NCBI RefSeq assembly: GCF_000006565.2
Contig: NC_031480.1
Span: forward strand, 2,825,529-2,889,528
Direction of reading: 5' to 3'
DNA: 64,000 nt
Origin: Toxoplasma gondii ME49
Lineage: Eukaryota; Apicomplexa; Conoidasida; Eucoccidiorida; Sarcocystidae
Under the pieces are notes generated by a model. That model saw nothing but the letters and a program-made list of their open reading frames with translations. It was not told the origin of the DNA and searched no databases. Below, one piece after another: positions 36,477 through 48,000 of the stretch (position 1 is the first letter of the stretch; each line of letters begins with the position of its first letter). Made by a program: the position numbers and the translations under genes.

Positions 36477-37781
36477 CGTGGACACAAACTTTTAGGACAC
36501 GCGAGGCTGCGGTGGTGGCAGCACACCGCCCTCGACCCTACTCCACCCCTTGAGGCTTCGCGTCTCCACAGTTTGCTGACACGAAAGTTAAAACGCTTTA
36601 CTTTCACAGCGCCTCAGGGACAAAAGCCCCGTATGAACGCATTCAAGCTTCTACGACCCCTGAAAATCTGTCCACGTTGTCGTCACGCGAAGTCGGTTGC
36701 AAGTCAGTTCGCTTCTTTCCTTCCAGACGTCAACAAGCCACGAGCAACACATACCGACAAAAACGGCGTTGACCAGCGGAAACCAGTTCAGCTACGAATC
36801 GGTTATCGTACCTCATTCCGATCGCGACAATACATCGACCACCCAAGCGACACGCCCCAGGATAGAGACAGACGGCGGAAGTATTTCCTGGAAAGAGGGA
36901 ATCTTCACGAGAAAACATCATTGCTGACTTTTAGGGATTCGGTAGTCGTTTTCCAGCAGTTTCTTCACATGCGCCTGCATGACGTCGCCCGTACCACGCA
37001 TGCATCTGCACACTCGCTGTATAAAGCTGCGCAGGGCAGGACACTGCCGTCGAAAAAATGTAGGAGTGAATGTAGACGCGCATCACTGCTGGATTAACTG
37101 GAGCGAAGGTGTACCACTTGACTTCTTTTCTCTGGCATTTTGTGAGTGCCATCGTTTGCCTTCTTCGGGAACTGTAGCGCTCCGACTGCTCGACCACAGG
37201 GACGGGGCAGAGTCGTGTTCGCGTTTCGGGGTTTACCGCTTTGGTTTCGTGAGAGATCACCGCCACTGGAGACTTTTTTTCTCGAGGAAAACTTTCCTCT
37301 CAGCTTTTCAGGGTAAATTTGGGAAATTGCGCTTTTCTTCTTCCTTGTGTACGGGAGAAACGTCGCGAAATACACTTTTCACTGGTGCGGCGTAGTGGCG
37401 GTGATGCCACATCATGCAGTTGAATCATTCAGCTAAAGTCGATATACAGATCATTCATAGCCCCGTCCGTCTTCCTGAGAGTGTCAACTCTGTTTTTTGT
37501 CGTACGAGCAAGCGGGTGCTTGCTGCGGAAATTCTCGGGTTGAACTCTTGCCGAAGTCAGTTCTGGATGGCACATGGCTCCGGCGAATCTTATTTGAGTG
37601 ACAACAATTTGGCGGTGACGCAAGCTTGCCTGACGTTGAACAGATATGCTATTTGTGTTCAACGGGGGGACGAGGGATCTCGCTTCTTCGGCGTCGACCA
37701 CCAACCTTGTGCAACACCGCTCTCTTGCAGCTCGCCGGCATCCGTCTCTCTGCGGTGGAGTTTCCTGCACTCCTGCGAACA
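36477..37781. promoter_or_regulatory. Divergent spacer between two unknown genes
   Basis: Separates the minus-strand start at 36476 from the plus-strand start at 37782, so both promoters should lie here. A long plus frame that enters from the antisense of the minus gene ends at 37097 and has no ATG-led homology. A TTGCAG acceptor at 37731-37736 could join an upstream exon to the plus-strand gene. Confidence 0.45.
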
Positions 37782-40700
37782 ATGGGGGAATGCGCCATTT
37801 TGGCAATTTGCCTCGTTGTCTTCTTCGCGGTGTTGATGAGTTTCGACTACCGCGACGGCATAAAGTTCCCGTGCATGTTCGCGTCAGACAGAGAGAGCAA
37901 ACGCGAGCCGAATTTCGTCTACTCCAGTGAGGTGGAGACTTTCGTAAACCGAAGTACGTTAACACTTTTTCAAGATGCACAGGTGATGGAGAGTCCACGC
38001 AAATTTGGCTGAAGTGACTTAGAAGACTTGCCGTTCCGTCTGCACGCTCAACTCGATGGAAGGGTTTAGAGCCACCCAGAGGAGCGTCTCATAGGCCGGG
38101 CAGAGGCTCTTAAGGTGTGGATACCACGTTTCGAGTTTCTCTGACGTTCTCGCCTTCACATTTCCTCCTGTATGATCTGTTACACATCGTGTATGCCGCA
38201 CTGCAACCGTCTTGGTCGTACCCTGCAGAAGTTATTTTCGCCGACGTTATTTTCTCTGCTTCGTTGTTCCGCCGATTGCGCCTGGGGTGGCGTCTCACAT
38301 GTCGAAGGGAACCGCGCGCTTTACCTGCCGTTGAGAGAAGCCATCATTTCGAGCCTATCCGCAGCAAAAGCCTAGTTGAGTGAACACCGCAGGCAACGTA
38401 GGAACCGTCTGCTGGCGTTGGAATCGCCTGAAAAACGAGTCTCCTGTGAGCTATGCCCCTCCTCAGGCGGAGCCGTTTGCGTGGAAGACATCGTCACCTT
38501 CGTCAACAAGCGACGCATGGGGAAAGATGGCGAAGTTGGGACGAAGGTCAGTTCCTTTCGGAGCACGTGCTAAGGCCGCCGACGTGAACACCATGTGTAC
38601 AGCTTGCATACAAGTATTGGCTTTTCCAGTAGACGCTCTATTCCGCTGTACTTCATGCATATACAATGGCGGTCCTGGAAAGGACACTGCCCAACATATG
38701 GTCGTCAAAACAGCAGCAGAATGCGATGTGTGGATGCCTGATGCTACAGCAGCCTCTCACTGAGGTAGTGAACAGATCGAGTGAGACAGACCCGGAAACG
38801 CACAGGTTCAGGAATCCGCTTCGCTGGCGGGGTTTCGAGCGTCGTCTTGTGCAGAGGGTGGAAAGTTTGGACGTTTGACGACAGGCACACCTGTCCCATT
38901 TCGTTGAAGCGTTCGCTGTTTATCCGTCGGTGTGCCTCTTCTGTCGCCAGGACGATACAATGACCCTGGAGGAACAGGTGTCTATGCTCTCTGCCATGCT
39001 GGAAGCCAATTTCCACGGCGGGTTCTGGGTGAATACCCCATGGACCCTCAACTACGACGAAAGTAGGTTTTTGAGCTTCGGATTTCTGTATCTGCGCATG
39101 GACAAGACAGGGTGCACATCCCGACTCCGAATCAACCTGCCATTTTGCCGCCACCAGTAAAACTGCTGAAGACGCTGCATTCACTCGGTTTTAATCTATC
39201 GCTGAAGTCAGGTGTAAACACTCCCGCGGGTCGCTCGATTTCCCTTGCCTCCGTGAGAGCCGCTCGAGTATCTTTCCTCTCGTGTTGTGTTTCTGAAGGC
39301 GGCCAAACATGGGCGAAGCTGCTCTATGCGGACGGTGACGAATATCTCATGATTTCCGGCTCTCGAACGGGTTATAGTGGGTTGATCAACGAGCCGCATG
39401 TGACGAAAAGCTTCTTCGGACTCGAGGTATAAGTGGAACTCTTAACGCACTGGACAGAATTCGCTCTTGCTAGAGTTACCTTGTCGCAATTAGAGTTTCT
39501 CCGGCCCTGCGGGGAACCATGCGATTCCGGACTTCCTGCGCCGAGATAGGGGAACTGGGAAGACGCGGGAGCAGAGGTTGCTTGAGGGATGGAACACCGA
39601 GTAAACTAGCGAGTTTGAGGCGCTCTGCTACCTTGTGTTTCCGAATTTGAATGGCCGGTTCGTCCGAGAACGGATCCAGTCTCAAAAGGTCCACTGTCTT
39701 TGACGCGATCCTTTTTTCAAATGGAAGCACTGAAGCAACTCTGGGGCTGGAGGGCGCCATGAGTCACCTGGAGCGACGTTGGGGTTGCTCTTTTTCGATT
39801 TTCTCGAGCTTTTCTAGTGGTATTCGGGATGCTCTTTGTGCATGGGTTCTCGCTTTTCTGGCCGTGCACTGAAGTGCTCTTTTCTGGGTGGCTCTTCTCT
39901 TGTGTGAATACCAGGGTGCCTTGCGTCTGCAACGTCGCGCTCCACACCGTCCCGTCTTGATTGCGCCTCTCCTCAGTCGGCGAGGGGTGGAGGCCCGCGT
40001 CGAGCCTGTCGGCTCTGAGGGCGAGTTGTGGACAAGTGGGTTCCGGATCCGGAAAGGACAGAAGGTGCTTTTCAGCACTGAGGTAAGTTCTCTGCTGGAC
40101 TGCCCTGTTTGCGAAAGAGACGGGACTTTGAGAGAACTGTCAACGAGAAAGACGGTGGTAGAAATCCCATCTTCAGACAACCGTTTCTGCTTATTCAGTG
40201 TCACAGATACCAGCTCTTCTTGGTCTTAGGGGCTTGCAGTAGGGCCGTTGCAAGGAGGCGGCAAAATTTTGCGGTCGTCCGTCTCTGTCTTTTCACTGGC
40301 AGACCTGTCGCGTGGGGTACGGAGGGGAAAATGTTCTGTTTGTAGAAGATAGCGACGCGATGCGTACTGATGTTTTGATAGCGTTTTTTGCAGTGCTCGT
40401 TCACCGTAGCATGGCCAGCACTAGGGAAAAAGCAGTCAGGATTTGAGAGAAAGAGGAACAGCGTCAGAGGGGTGACAACCCACATTAGACAGGTGGGGTC
40501 GCACACTATTAGAGTTGTCGTCTATCGACTGCATCGCTTCGTTCGAAATGCTCTGGATTCGCTTTCTTTGTATTTACTGTCTTCCGAAGAAACACTGAGG
40601 CAAAGCGTTCCATGTGTGCTCCTCTGCAGTCGCAGTCGGAGGGTGCGGTTGTGCTTCAGTACGCTTACGGTTCGAAGCCCTCTGCGACATTGTGGTCCTT

Positions 40701-41464
40701 CATTCTTCCGCCGTTGTTCAAAGCGTTTGACTGGGAGTAAGTTGGCGACAGAAGTTGGAATTTCCTGATGTTCAGTCGAATGCATGCGCGCGCCGCCCGA
40801 CGCGACCCGCGGAATTAAAGGCAGGAGAAAAACGCTCTTCGAAAAGCCTGTTCATCCGTGGGGAGAGTTATTGGAGTGGATAGCACATGGGTAACTGTGG
40901 TAAACGAAACATCTGCGGCGTTACCCGACAAGAAGCTGTTGACGGAACTTCAGGGCCTTTCTCCCTTTTCCGCCACAAGCCGAGAAAAAACAAGTGGGGG
41001 GTGTGAAGGTGCCACGATTCTCAGTTTCTGCGTTTTCATGCTGGGGATTTGACTGGGTCATTGCAACACTGTTTTGCAGAACGAGCTTTACGTACCTGCG
41101 CGCGCTGGGAGAGTCGTTCTACCGTAACGGAATTCTGCCGGTGGTTGCGTTCATGGTGGACAAGGAGGACGCCTGGTCAGCTCGGATGAACCTGTCCTAC
41201 CGCTCAGAAAGCGAACAAAGCTACACGTATGATGCGGAGCGGGAAGAAGAAGAAACTGGAGAAGACACTGCTCTGGCTGAAGCTCACGGACTGAAAGAAC
41301 CTCAGGAGGCGGGTGCACCGGCCAAGGCTGCGGCATCTGACGGAAAGGCGAAAGCCAATCCGCCGCCAGCGACGGGAGAAGCTCGGAAGGAAGACAAGAA
41401 CGAGGAGCAGGACTTGGAGGACGAAGAAGACGAAGAGCCCCTGGCTCGGGATGAAGAGCTCTAA
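37782..41464 (+). CDS. Unknown protein with N-terminal membrane anchor and acidic tail, 383 residues
   Basis: Not recognised. Exons: 37782-37953, 38467-38546, 38951-39062, 39299-39426, 39915-40082, 40630-40736, 41080-41464; every junction keeps phase, which is strong evidence that the gene is real. Residues about 5-20 (AILAICLVVFFAVLMS) form one hydrophobic segment, a signal anchor. The middle looks like a globular beta-rich domain (SGQTWAKLLYADGDEYLMI, GFRIRKGQKVLFSTE, AVVLQYAYGSKP). The last 100 residues are Glu/Lys/Ala-rich and disordered and end RDEEL, which resembles but is not a canonical KDEL/HDEL signal. A luminal or secretory-pathway location is a guess. An upstream exon through the 37736 acceptor is possible, since the frame is open before the ATG. 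Confidence 0.75.
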
Positions 41465-43171
41465 ACTTCTCGCTGTGATCCTGGTCACCTCGGCGCCTTT
41501 GCGGCATCTGCTTTGTTTCTCCCTGCCTACACAGGTGCCTCTTTGAAGAGCAGCGTCTAGTTTTTCAGCCACGGCAAACCAATTGGAAGGGCAGTTTTAG
41601 AAATTGTACGGCTAGAGGTCACGCCAGTTGTGATTTAGCTTTGTTTTTAGATGGTCATGTCGCATACCGCCCTACCTGTCTGCATGCGCTGAAATTGTTT
41701 GTTTCTCAGTACTCCACTGAACAGGAGAAGCACACTTTCTGGATCATTTTAACCGGACGTCTGTGCTCCAGCACCCCCATGAATTCACGTTTCATAGTGG
41801 AAGTTGAAGTTTTTGGGTTTTTTGCGCGTATGTTCACAGTGGGGAGCTTTAATGAGTAGTCATAAAAAGTAAAGAAACCGGAGGTCGGGTGACACCTTGG
41901 ATGGCGGGAGAGGGAAGGTTACGCTGTGCCGCATGCCTGCATTTTGCCCTTGGACAAAGGACTGTTTATCTAAATGTGAGCTGTCTCATCTGCCATCGAA
42001 CGGCTGAGTTCCTTTCGCCATGATAGATGAACCTGCGTACAATACACGTAGATTCGTAGAACACACACATGGCCTTCTTTACATCACGTAACCACCGAGA
42101 TTCCGCAAGGAATCGACGTTCCTACTTTCTAGGCTCCACTTGGAACACCATAAAACACGCAAATATTTACAACAGGATACACCGTCTTCAGCTTCGAATA
42201 AAGCTGCCCTTTTACTTCCGTACTTTCAAGTCAGTTTTCTACTGAGTGCGCATTCCCCAACAAGAACTGCTGCTGTCTTGATACAAGGCAGAAACTATTT
42301 GTTTTAGCACTACATAAGTTTGGTTCTTCATGGAAGCAAAATCCTGTCTACCACAACGACCAGCTTGCTTGGTCGAAAAAAAAGATCTGAGAAAAGGCTT
42401 TCTTCCGGGCTGGAAGTCCAAGAAACGTTAGTATAAGCGTGCTGCGTGTTTCACTCTTCCTGCTGGGGAAGCCACATTTTGTTTGTGCGGTTTTGAACCA
42501 GGTGTGATATTGGTTGGAGAAAACAAAGTTGCATTTGGTAGCCACAATGGTTATTTGTCCTTGTAGCTGATCTTGAGTGCAAATACTTTAAGCCACGACC
42601 ACGCAGAGACACGAGAAAAGCCGAGACGCTGGTGGCTTAAACATGCAAGAGGTCGCACTTTATACACTCTGTCGCACTGTATCGTGTATTAAAATGTGTC
42701 CTCCGCAAATCTCTCTATTCCATGAGGTGTCTTTTTGAGCACAAAGCAAACCCAAGTTCAGAACGAAAATTGTCGGCAACCGCGCATCGGAATCTCGGCA
42801 GCTCGATGGTCTCCTGTACAGGGGCGCTCCTTTCGGCCGCTGGCAGAGAGAGGAATTCAGAGGAGAAATTATCCACAGTTTTCTTTTGAAGACCTTGCAC
42901 AGGGACTCGTCGTTAGAGTCGTGTCTGTTTTTTGTGGACTTTTTTCTTTCGTGCGGGAGTTTTTCCTCTTCAAAAGCCTTCGTGTTTCGTGGCGAATAAC
43001 CCTAGAGTTTTGGCTTTCGAGGCTCTCTACTGAGGCGGGTCTCTCGTACGTGGAACGCTTTTCTGAGCGCCCGTCCCAAAGAACTTGCTTCTTGACTAGT
43101 GCGCTTCATTGAACATTTATCTTTTCTGAAAGCCCTGAGGATTCCGTTTCTTCTGAGACAAGTGGTGATTC
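41465..43171. other. Spacer, no gene seen
   Basis: About 1.7 kb with frequent stops. It should contain the 3' UTR of the membrane-anchored unknown and the promoter of the next gene. Nothing else recognised. Confidence 0.6.
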
Positions 43172-45093
43172 ATGGCGGGCACAGCGGACGGTCGAAGATT
43201 TAGGGTCTACCCGCACCCGAGGGTTCCCAACCCGTTGCGGCTAGTCCCTCCGTACGCGGTAGACGAAGCTTACTCTGTTCCCCCAGTGCGACATCCCGCA
43301 TTTTCTGACACGGCCCGTTTTCGCAAGCCTGACTCCAATCCACACTGCAGACTCGACGCTCCAGCAGACTCCCCGGCGTTAGTCTCTCCTCTCAGCTGCG
43401 GACACGCTCAGCCCAGAAAGTATCCCGAGTGGGATGAACAGTCTTTTCCGTTCAGACGGGACCCACACCCCGCAGGTCCATGTCAGTGTCTGGAGTGCTC
43501 TTTTTTAGACGGGAGACTAGCGCCTCATGCAAGTGTCGATGGACAGGCGTGGCCTGTGCAGGAGGAAACTGGACCCGGACTCGTACCCCAGTCAACGACA
43601 TCCAGAACGAGCCAGATTCGCTGCATCCAGGACCATGTCGGTTCTTTTCAGCGATCTTCTGTGTTTTCGGAGGATGACCAGGATATTCCCGTGAACATAG
43701 AGGCTGAATCCAGGCGCACTCACCCACCGGAGAGCGTCTACACAACCGATTATGTAGACCACTTCGCTGCCCCCGTCCATCCGGGAGAGACCCCGTTCGA
43801 AGGTACGAATTGTTGTCCCTCTCGGTTCTTTGGTGGCGCACCTCCTCTCATCGCGTTCTCGACTCGCAACTATCCTCGCTTGGTGTTGTCTCTAGCTGAC
43901 ACACTGAAACCGTTTGAGACCTGCAAGGGACTGAAGATCACTGGGACAGTTATTTAGATACTTCTACCGGTGCCGTCAGCGAGGGGTCAGGAGTAGACTA
44001 ACGGATTTCCAGAATTGTGCAGAACCTTCTTGATCATTCATCTGAAGCTTTGACAGAACACACCTCAGAGCGAGATGGTGTCGTTTTTTCGCGGCACCCA
44101 CCATGTTTTTCTTTGAGGCAGTATTCGTGGGGACGGTGAGCTCGCTTCGCGCCACAACGCAAGTTGCGGGAGCAACATCGGCTACTTCGTTATTGAAACC
44201 GAACTGCTGCTTCTAATTGCTTACGGGATCCTGTTTTGTACATGTCTGTGCATGCCTATTAGTACCTCGACGTCAGCGAATCTGCCACACAGTTGCAGAA
44301 GCTCCGAGTACCTTGCCGTCCCTTTTGTTGTTTACTGATCACAGCTTTTTTCACTGCTATACTTGAGTCTCTATAAGTCGCTACTAATCCTCTGGGCGCA
44401 CGGATAGATTCACGATCGCCCTCGGTTTCCTTTCTGTTGTTGGCGTGTGCACCTGAAGAGCCGCAAACATCGTTCTCTCCGACTCGAAATCTCTCCCTGC
44501 GCGACGTTTCGCGACTGGCACCGTTGCGAGAACATAACTGCAGCATCCCGAGTGGATGTGATTTGCCGTACAACCACGCCTGCTCAATCGCACAAACCGA
44601 GCGGTGCCTCAACCGCTTCGATACAACGGGGACCGGCCACTGTAGCGGTTGCCGGAGTCCCTCGCAGAACCCAGCGCATGCCTGCGCAGTTTGTGCTCCG
44701 CATGCAAGGGATATGATTGGATCCTGCTTCTGCTCGAGTTGTTGGAGATGCGGAAGGAACCAAATTCACGCCTGCCCAGAACACTGCTCTCACGCGTGCG
44801 GTGAATCTCCTCGAGGCCCGCCGACCCGGATTGTAGCCCATTACCCCCCCTGCGGAACAAAGGCCGACACTCCGGTACCGAAAATACCCCGGCAGCCGTG
44901 CTGGACGGCTGAAACAGCTGCCAACGACGGAGTTTTTAGTGGGCACTCCAGAAGCCGCTCCACGGACACGGGCGACCCGGAGTGGCAGAACCGCCAGGCA
45001 AACAAGAATGTGCCACGAACTTCTTGTCGGAACAAATGTCTGACACCCACTGCATCGGGACTTGCCAGCCTCAATCCGAAAGACTACAAGTAA
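43172..45093 (+). CDS. Unknown Pro/Cys-rich protein, 421 residues
   Basis: Not recognised. Exon 1 is 43172-43802 and exon 2 is 44459-45093; phases join as ETPFE/EPQTSF. The first half is Pro/Arg/His-rich and disordered, with a short Cys pair (CQCLEC). It contains ESVYTTDYVDHF near residue 190, a Tyr-rich pattern of the sort seen in axonemal microtubule inner proteins; this is only a resemblance. The second half has about 25 Cys in loose pairs (CSGC, CAVC, CFCSSCWRC) that might bind metal. The stop directly follows NPKDYK, and the bases AAGTAAGG around it also make a good donor. An alternative 3' exon near 45246 or 45450 is therefore possible. Confidence 0.6.
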
Positions 45094-48000
45094 GGGGGGA
45101 AAATGATTTGTTTTGGTAGTCGGGAGAATATGATGGTTTTTTTTTCTGTCTCGTCAATTGCTGTAGCACTGACAGACACGCTATACTGATGATTAGTTCT
45201 TTCCTTATGCCTTTTATGGAGACCTACCGCAGCACTGAAAACCGGTACAGGCGTTCTGCAGGGGATTGGGAAAGCGAGGATCGAGCAACTCTGTAGGTAT
45301 CTTGTGGCATAAACGGATGTGGCGTTTTCAGTGGATTAGTGGGTGCTGGACTCAGGACGCTGTTCCCCGTTCTATTCAGTTAAGAAGTCGTGCGCGTTTC
45401 AGACACAAATCATTCGCGGTAACACCGGGCTGCCTTCCCTATGTTCACAGGTACCTTCCCCTCTGGGAGCTACAGCTTGTGCCACCAGCTGGAATTCCCA
45501 CGACAAAATTCCAACCGGTCACACGGACTTGAGATGCCACGTTATAGATTTTGAATGTGCGTCTCTTGCTTTAAGACACGCTAACCTTTCAGTTGCTTGG
45601 AGCGGAGCACACCGAGGTCCCACCTTTTACAGGCACCTTGCATGTATTGCATGGGACAATGTGCGCTGTGGAGAAATATGCTCCTCGTCCCCACTCTGCA
45701 AAGCAAGGACGGCATGCAGAGGATGCTTAAACGCTCGGCTGAAGCACAGCGACTTCAGGAACAAAGTCGTATGAGAGTTCCCCGTGGGATGCAACGAAAC
45801 GACAGACAGGCAGTCTCACAGATTTATTGCAAGTGCCGCGGAGCCTTCCCTCGCTAAAGCTGTTCAGTGCCTTCGCTTCCCACGGTGAAAATTGCACGCA
45901 GGAATATTTGAAAGTTTCACTACAGAACAATGGCTCCCTCAAAATTGCGTGATTGCGTGTTTTATCCTGTGGAACCCGTCGACCAAGGTTCCAAGAGCAG
46001 GTAGGGTTCCTAGAGACACGGAAACCCAGTTCTGTATTGCTTCCGCTAGCGACTTGTCTGATCTATTTCCAAATTTGCCACACTTTGTAAATTCTGTTAC
46101 TTCCTTGTGTACAGTTTTGTACGGAGATACCTATGTCATCCATTGCATGACCTGAGTTCTTGCCAGCTTGTTGTGGCGTGAGTCATTTCATTTGGACTTC
46201 TCGACTGCCAAGGTTCCTTGGAGTCGATATGCTTTCAAGGTGCGGCTCCTACCCTCCACTCGAAAACTACTAGAGGGTTGTCTGATAAATGCCGGTGGCC
46301 AACCCAGAAAGATTTTTCCTTTGCCTGAAGAATGCAAGCATTGGACATCTGGCTCACCGTTTCTTCAGCGGGACTCCAGAAATGCCAAGGTCCGTCATGC
46401 CACATACCAACTAGCACTGCCTCAGAACGGTATCATTATGCTCTCAACTGCACACACAAATGAGATCAAGACTCATACACACACAATCACCTTGTGTTAT
46501 GCATTTCGATGTCTTCTTACCTTGTGTCTGTTCATAACCATTTCGATGTCTTCTTACCTTGTGTCTGTTCATAACCCCTTCAAAAGCGACGTAGTATTCG
46601 TTTTTCTTCACCAACTTTCCTTCACGTTGGTGTGTTGATAGTAGAAACAATGTCCTTTGGTGCGACCTAAATGCAAAGTATTTCCGCCGACAAAGACGGA
46701 AAATATGTGAACCTGTAAGGATATTGTTTCGGACGTATTCGGACAACCCAAACACGTACATCTACCAGTGTAAAGCGTCGTGGCGTCGTAGTTAGTCCAC
46801 TCGCGTTGTACAGCCGTTTGCGATGAACTGTCACTCACAAGAATAGAGTGCACAGCAGTCTGTCGTACTTATTTTATTTAAGTGGGCATCACCTCATCGC
46901 AAATGTCTACTGACATGCTCGAAACCCTGTGTAGGAGCACCAGGTGTGTCGCCGGTGTGTCGGTAGCTCTTTGCGAACTCAGAGCCGGTTCCAGGATCTT
47001 CTTCCCTGTGGAACGCTTGACAGATGACGCTGCCCGTTACGTATCCTTTTCCTTCAGTGCACACTTTCAGCCGCGCGTTCACAGAGGGGCCGTGTCAACC
47101 ACTTCAGTATGGCAGCCTGGTCCGGGCTCACTACTGTTCAACTCTTCTCTGCGGCACTCATTGCCCCGCTTTTGGCACTTAACGTGAATCTCCCAGAAAG
47201 TGCTTGCATAGCTGCGAGTACCACATACTTTATACACGCCGAATACATGCACAAGCAAAACTTTGTATCGCTTGTCCAGAGCAAGGTAAAATAAATGGCG
47301 TGTCCGGAATACACTCGTAGGCATATTGAGTATTGCCGAAACCACGCTAACATCATAGAACGTGGATTCAATAAACATAGACGTTTACGATGTATAGCAG
47401 TATTCCAATTCATAGAGTATATTCCGGAGAAAACGTGACAACTAATTCTGTCTCTTCTGTCCTCCAAACCTAGACTTCGCATGTTGGATTGGCCTCTAGC
47501 CGCTAACATACACCCATCCGATGCAGAGGCATCAGCAAGCAGGAACGGGCGTCACCCTTCAGTGCGGTGATTGCAATTTCGTTTCGGAGTAGGGCTTGCG
47601 TCACCAACCCCTTACACCATCTCTCATTTCCAACTGGTCTTGTTCTGTTTAACGGGACTCGTTTCGGTTTGTCGGAAGGAATTCCCCATGACGTACGTGT
47701 CGTGTCGGCACGGTCGGTTCTTGACCAAAGTGTGCTAGCTTTCACTCGACTCTGGCTCATTTCTTTGCGCACTCCCTCAGCTTTCGCAGACGACTTGGTA
47801 CTGAGTCATCAAAACTGAATTCTGGACAAAGGCAAGAACTCAGGTGGTTTCAGCCGCTTGCGCAGACACTGCAAACTTCGGCACACTCTTCCGAACTCGC
47901 TTACATGACTGGCTGGCGCGTGATCACGGCGATCGACGAGGGGATTCCCACCAGTATTGTTCAATGAACCGCCACTGCAAGTGTTCCTTTCCCACGCAGA

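Noticed and set aside
36183..37097. 304-codon plus-strand frame
   Set aside because: Its first half is antisense to the minus-strand unknown gene; the rest shows no domain and no supported start.
40394..40491. Possible exon CSFTVAWPALGKKQ in the membrane-anchored unknown
   Set aside because: It has usable borders, but skipping it joins the flanking exons cleanly in phase 0 and gives a better continuation.
47109..47294. 61-codon frame with hydrophobic N-terminus
   Set aside because: Too short, no homology, and the surrounding sequence shows no exon chain.
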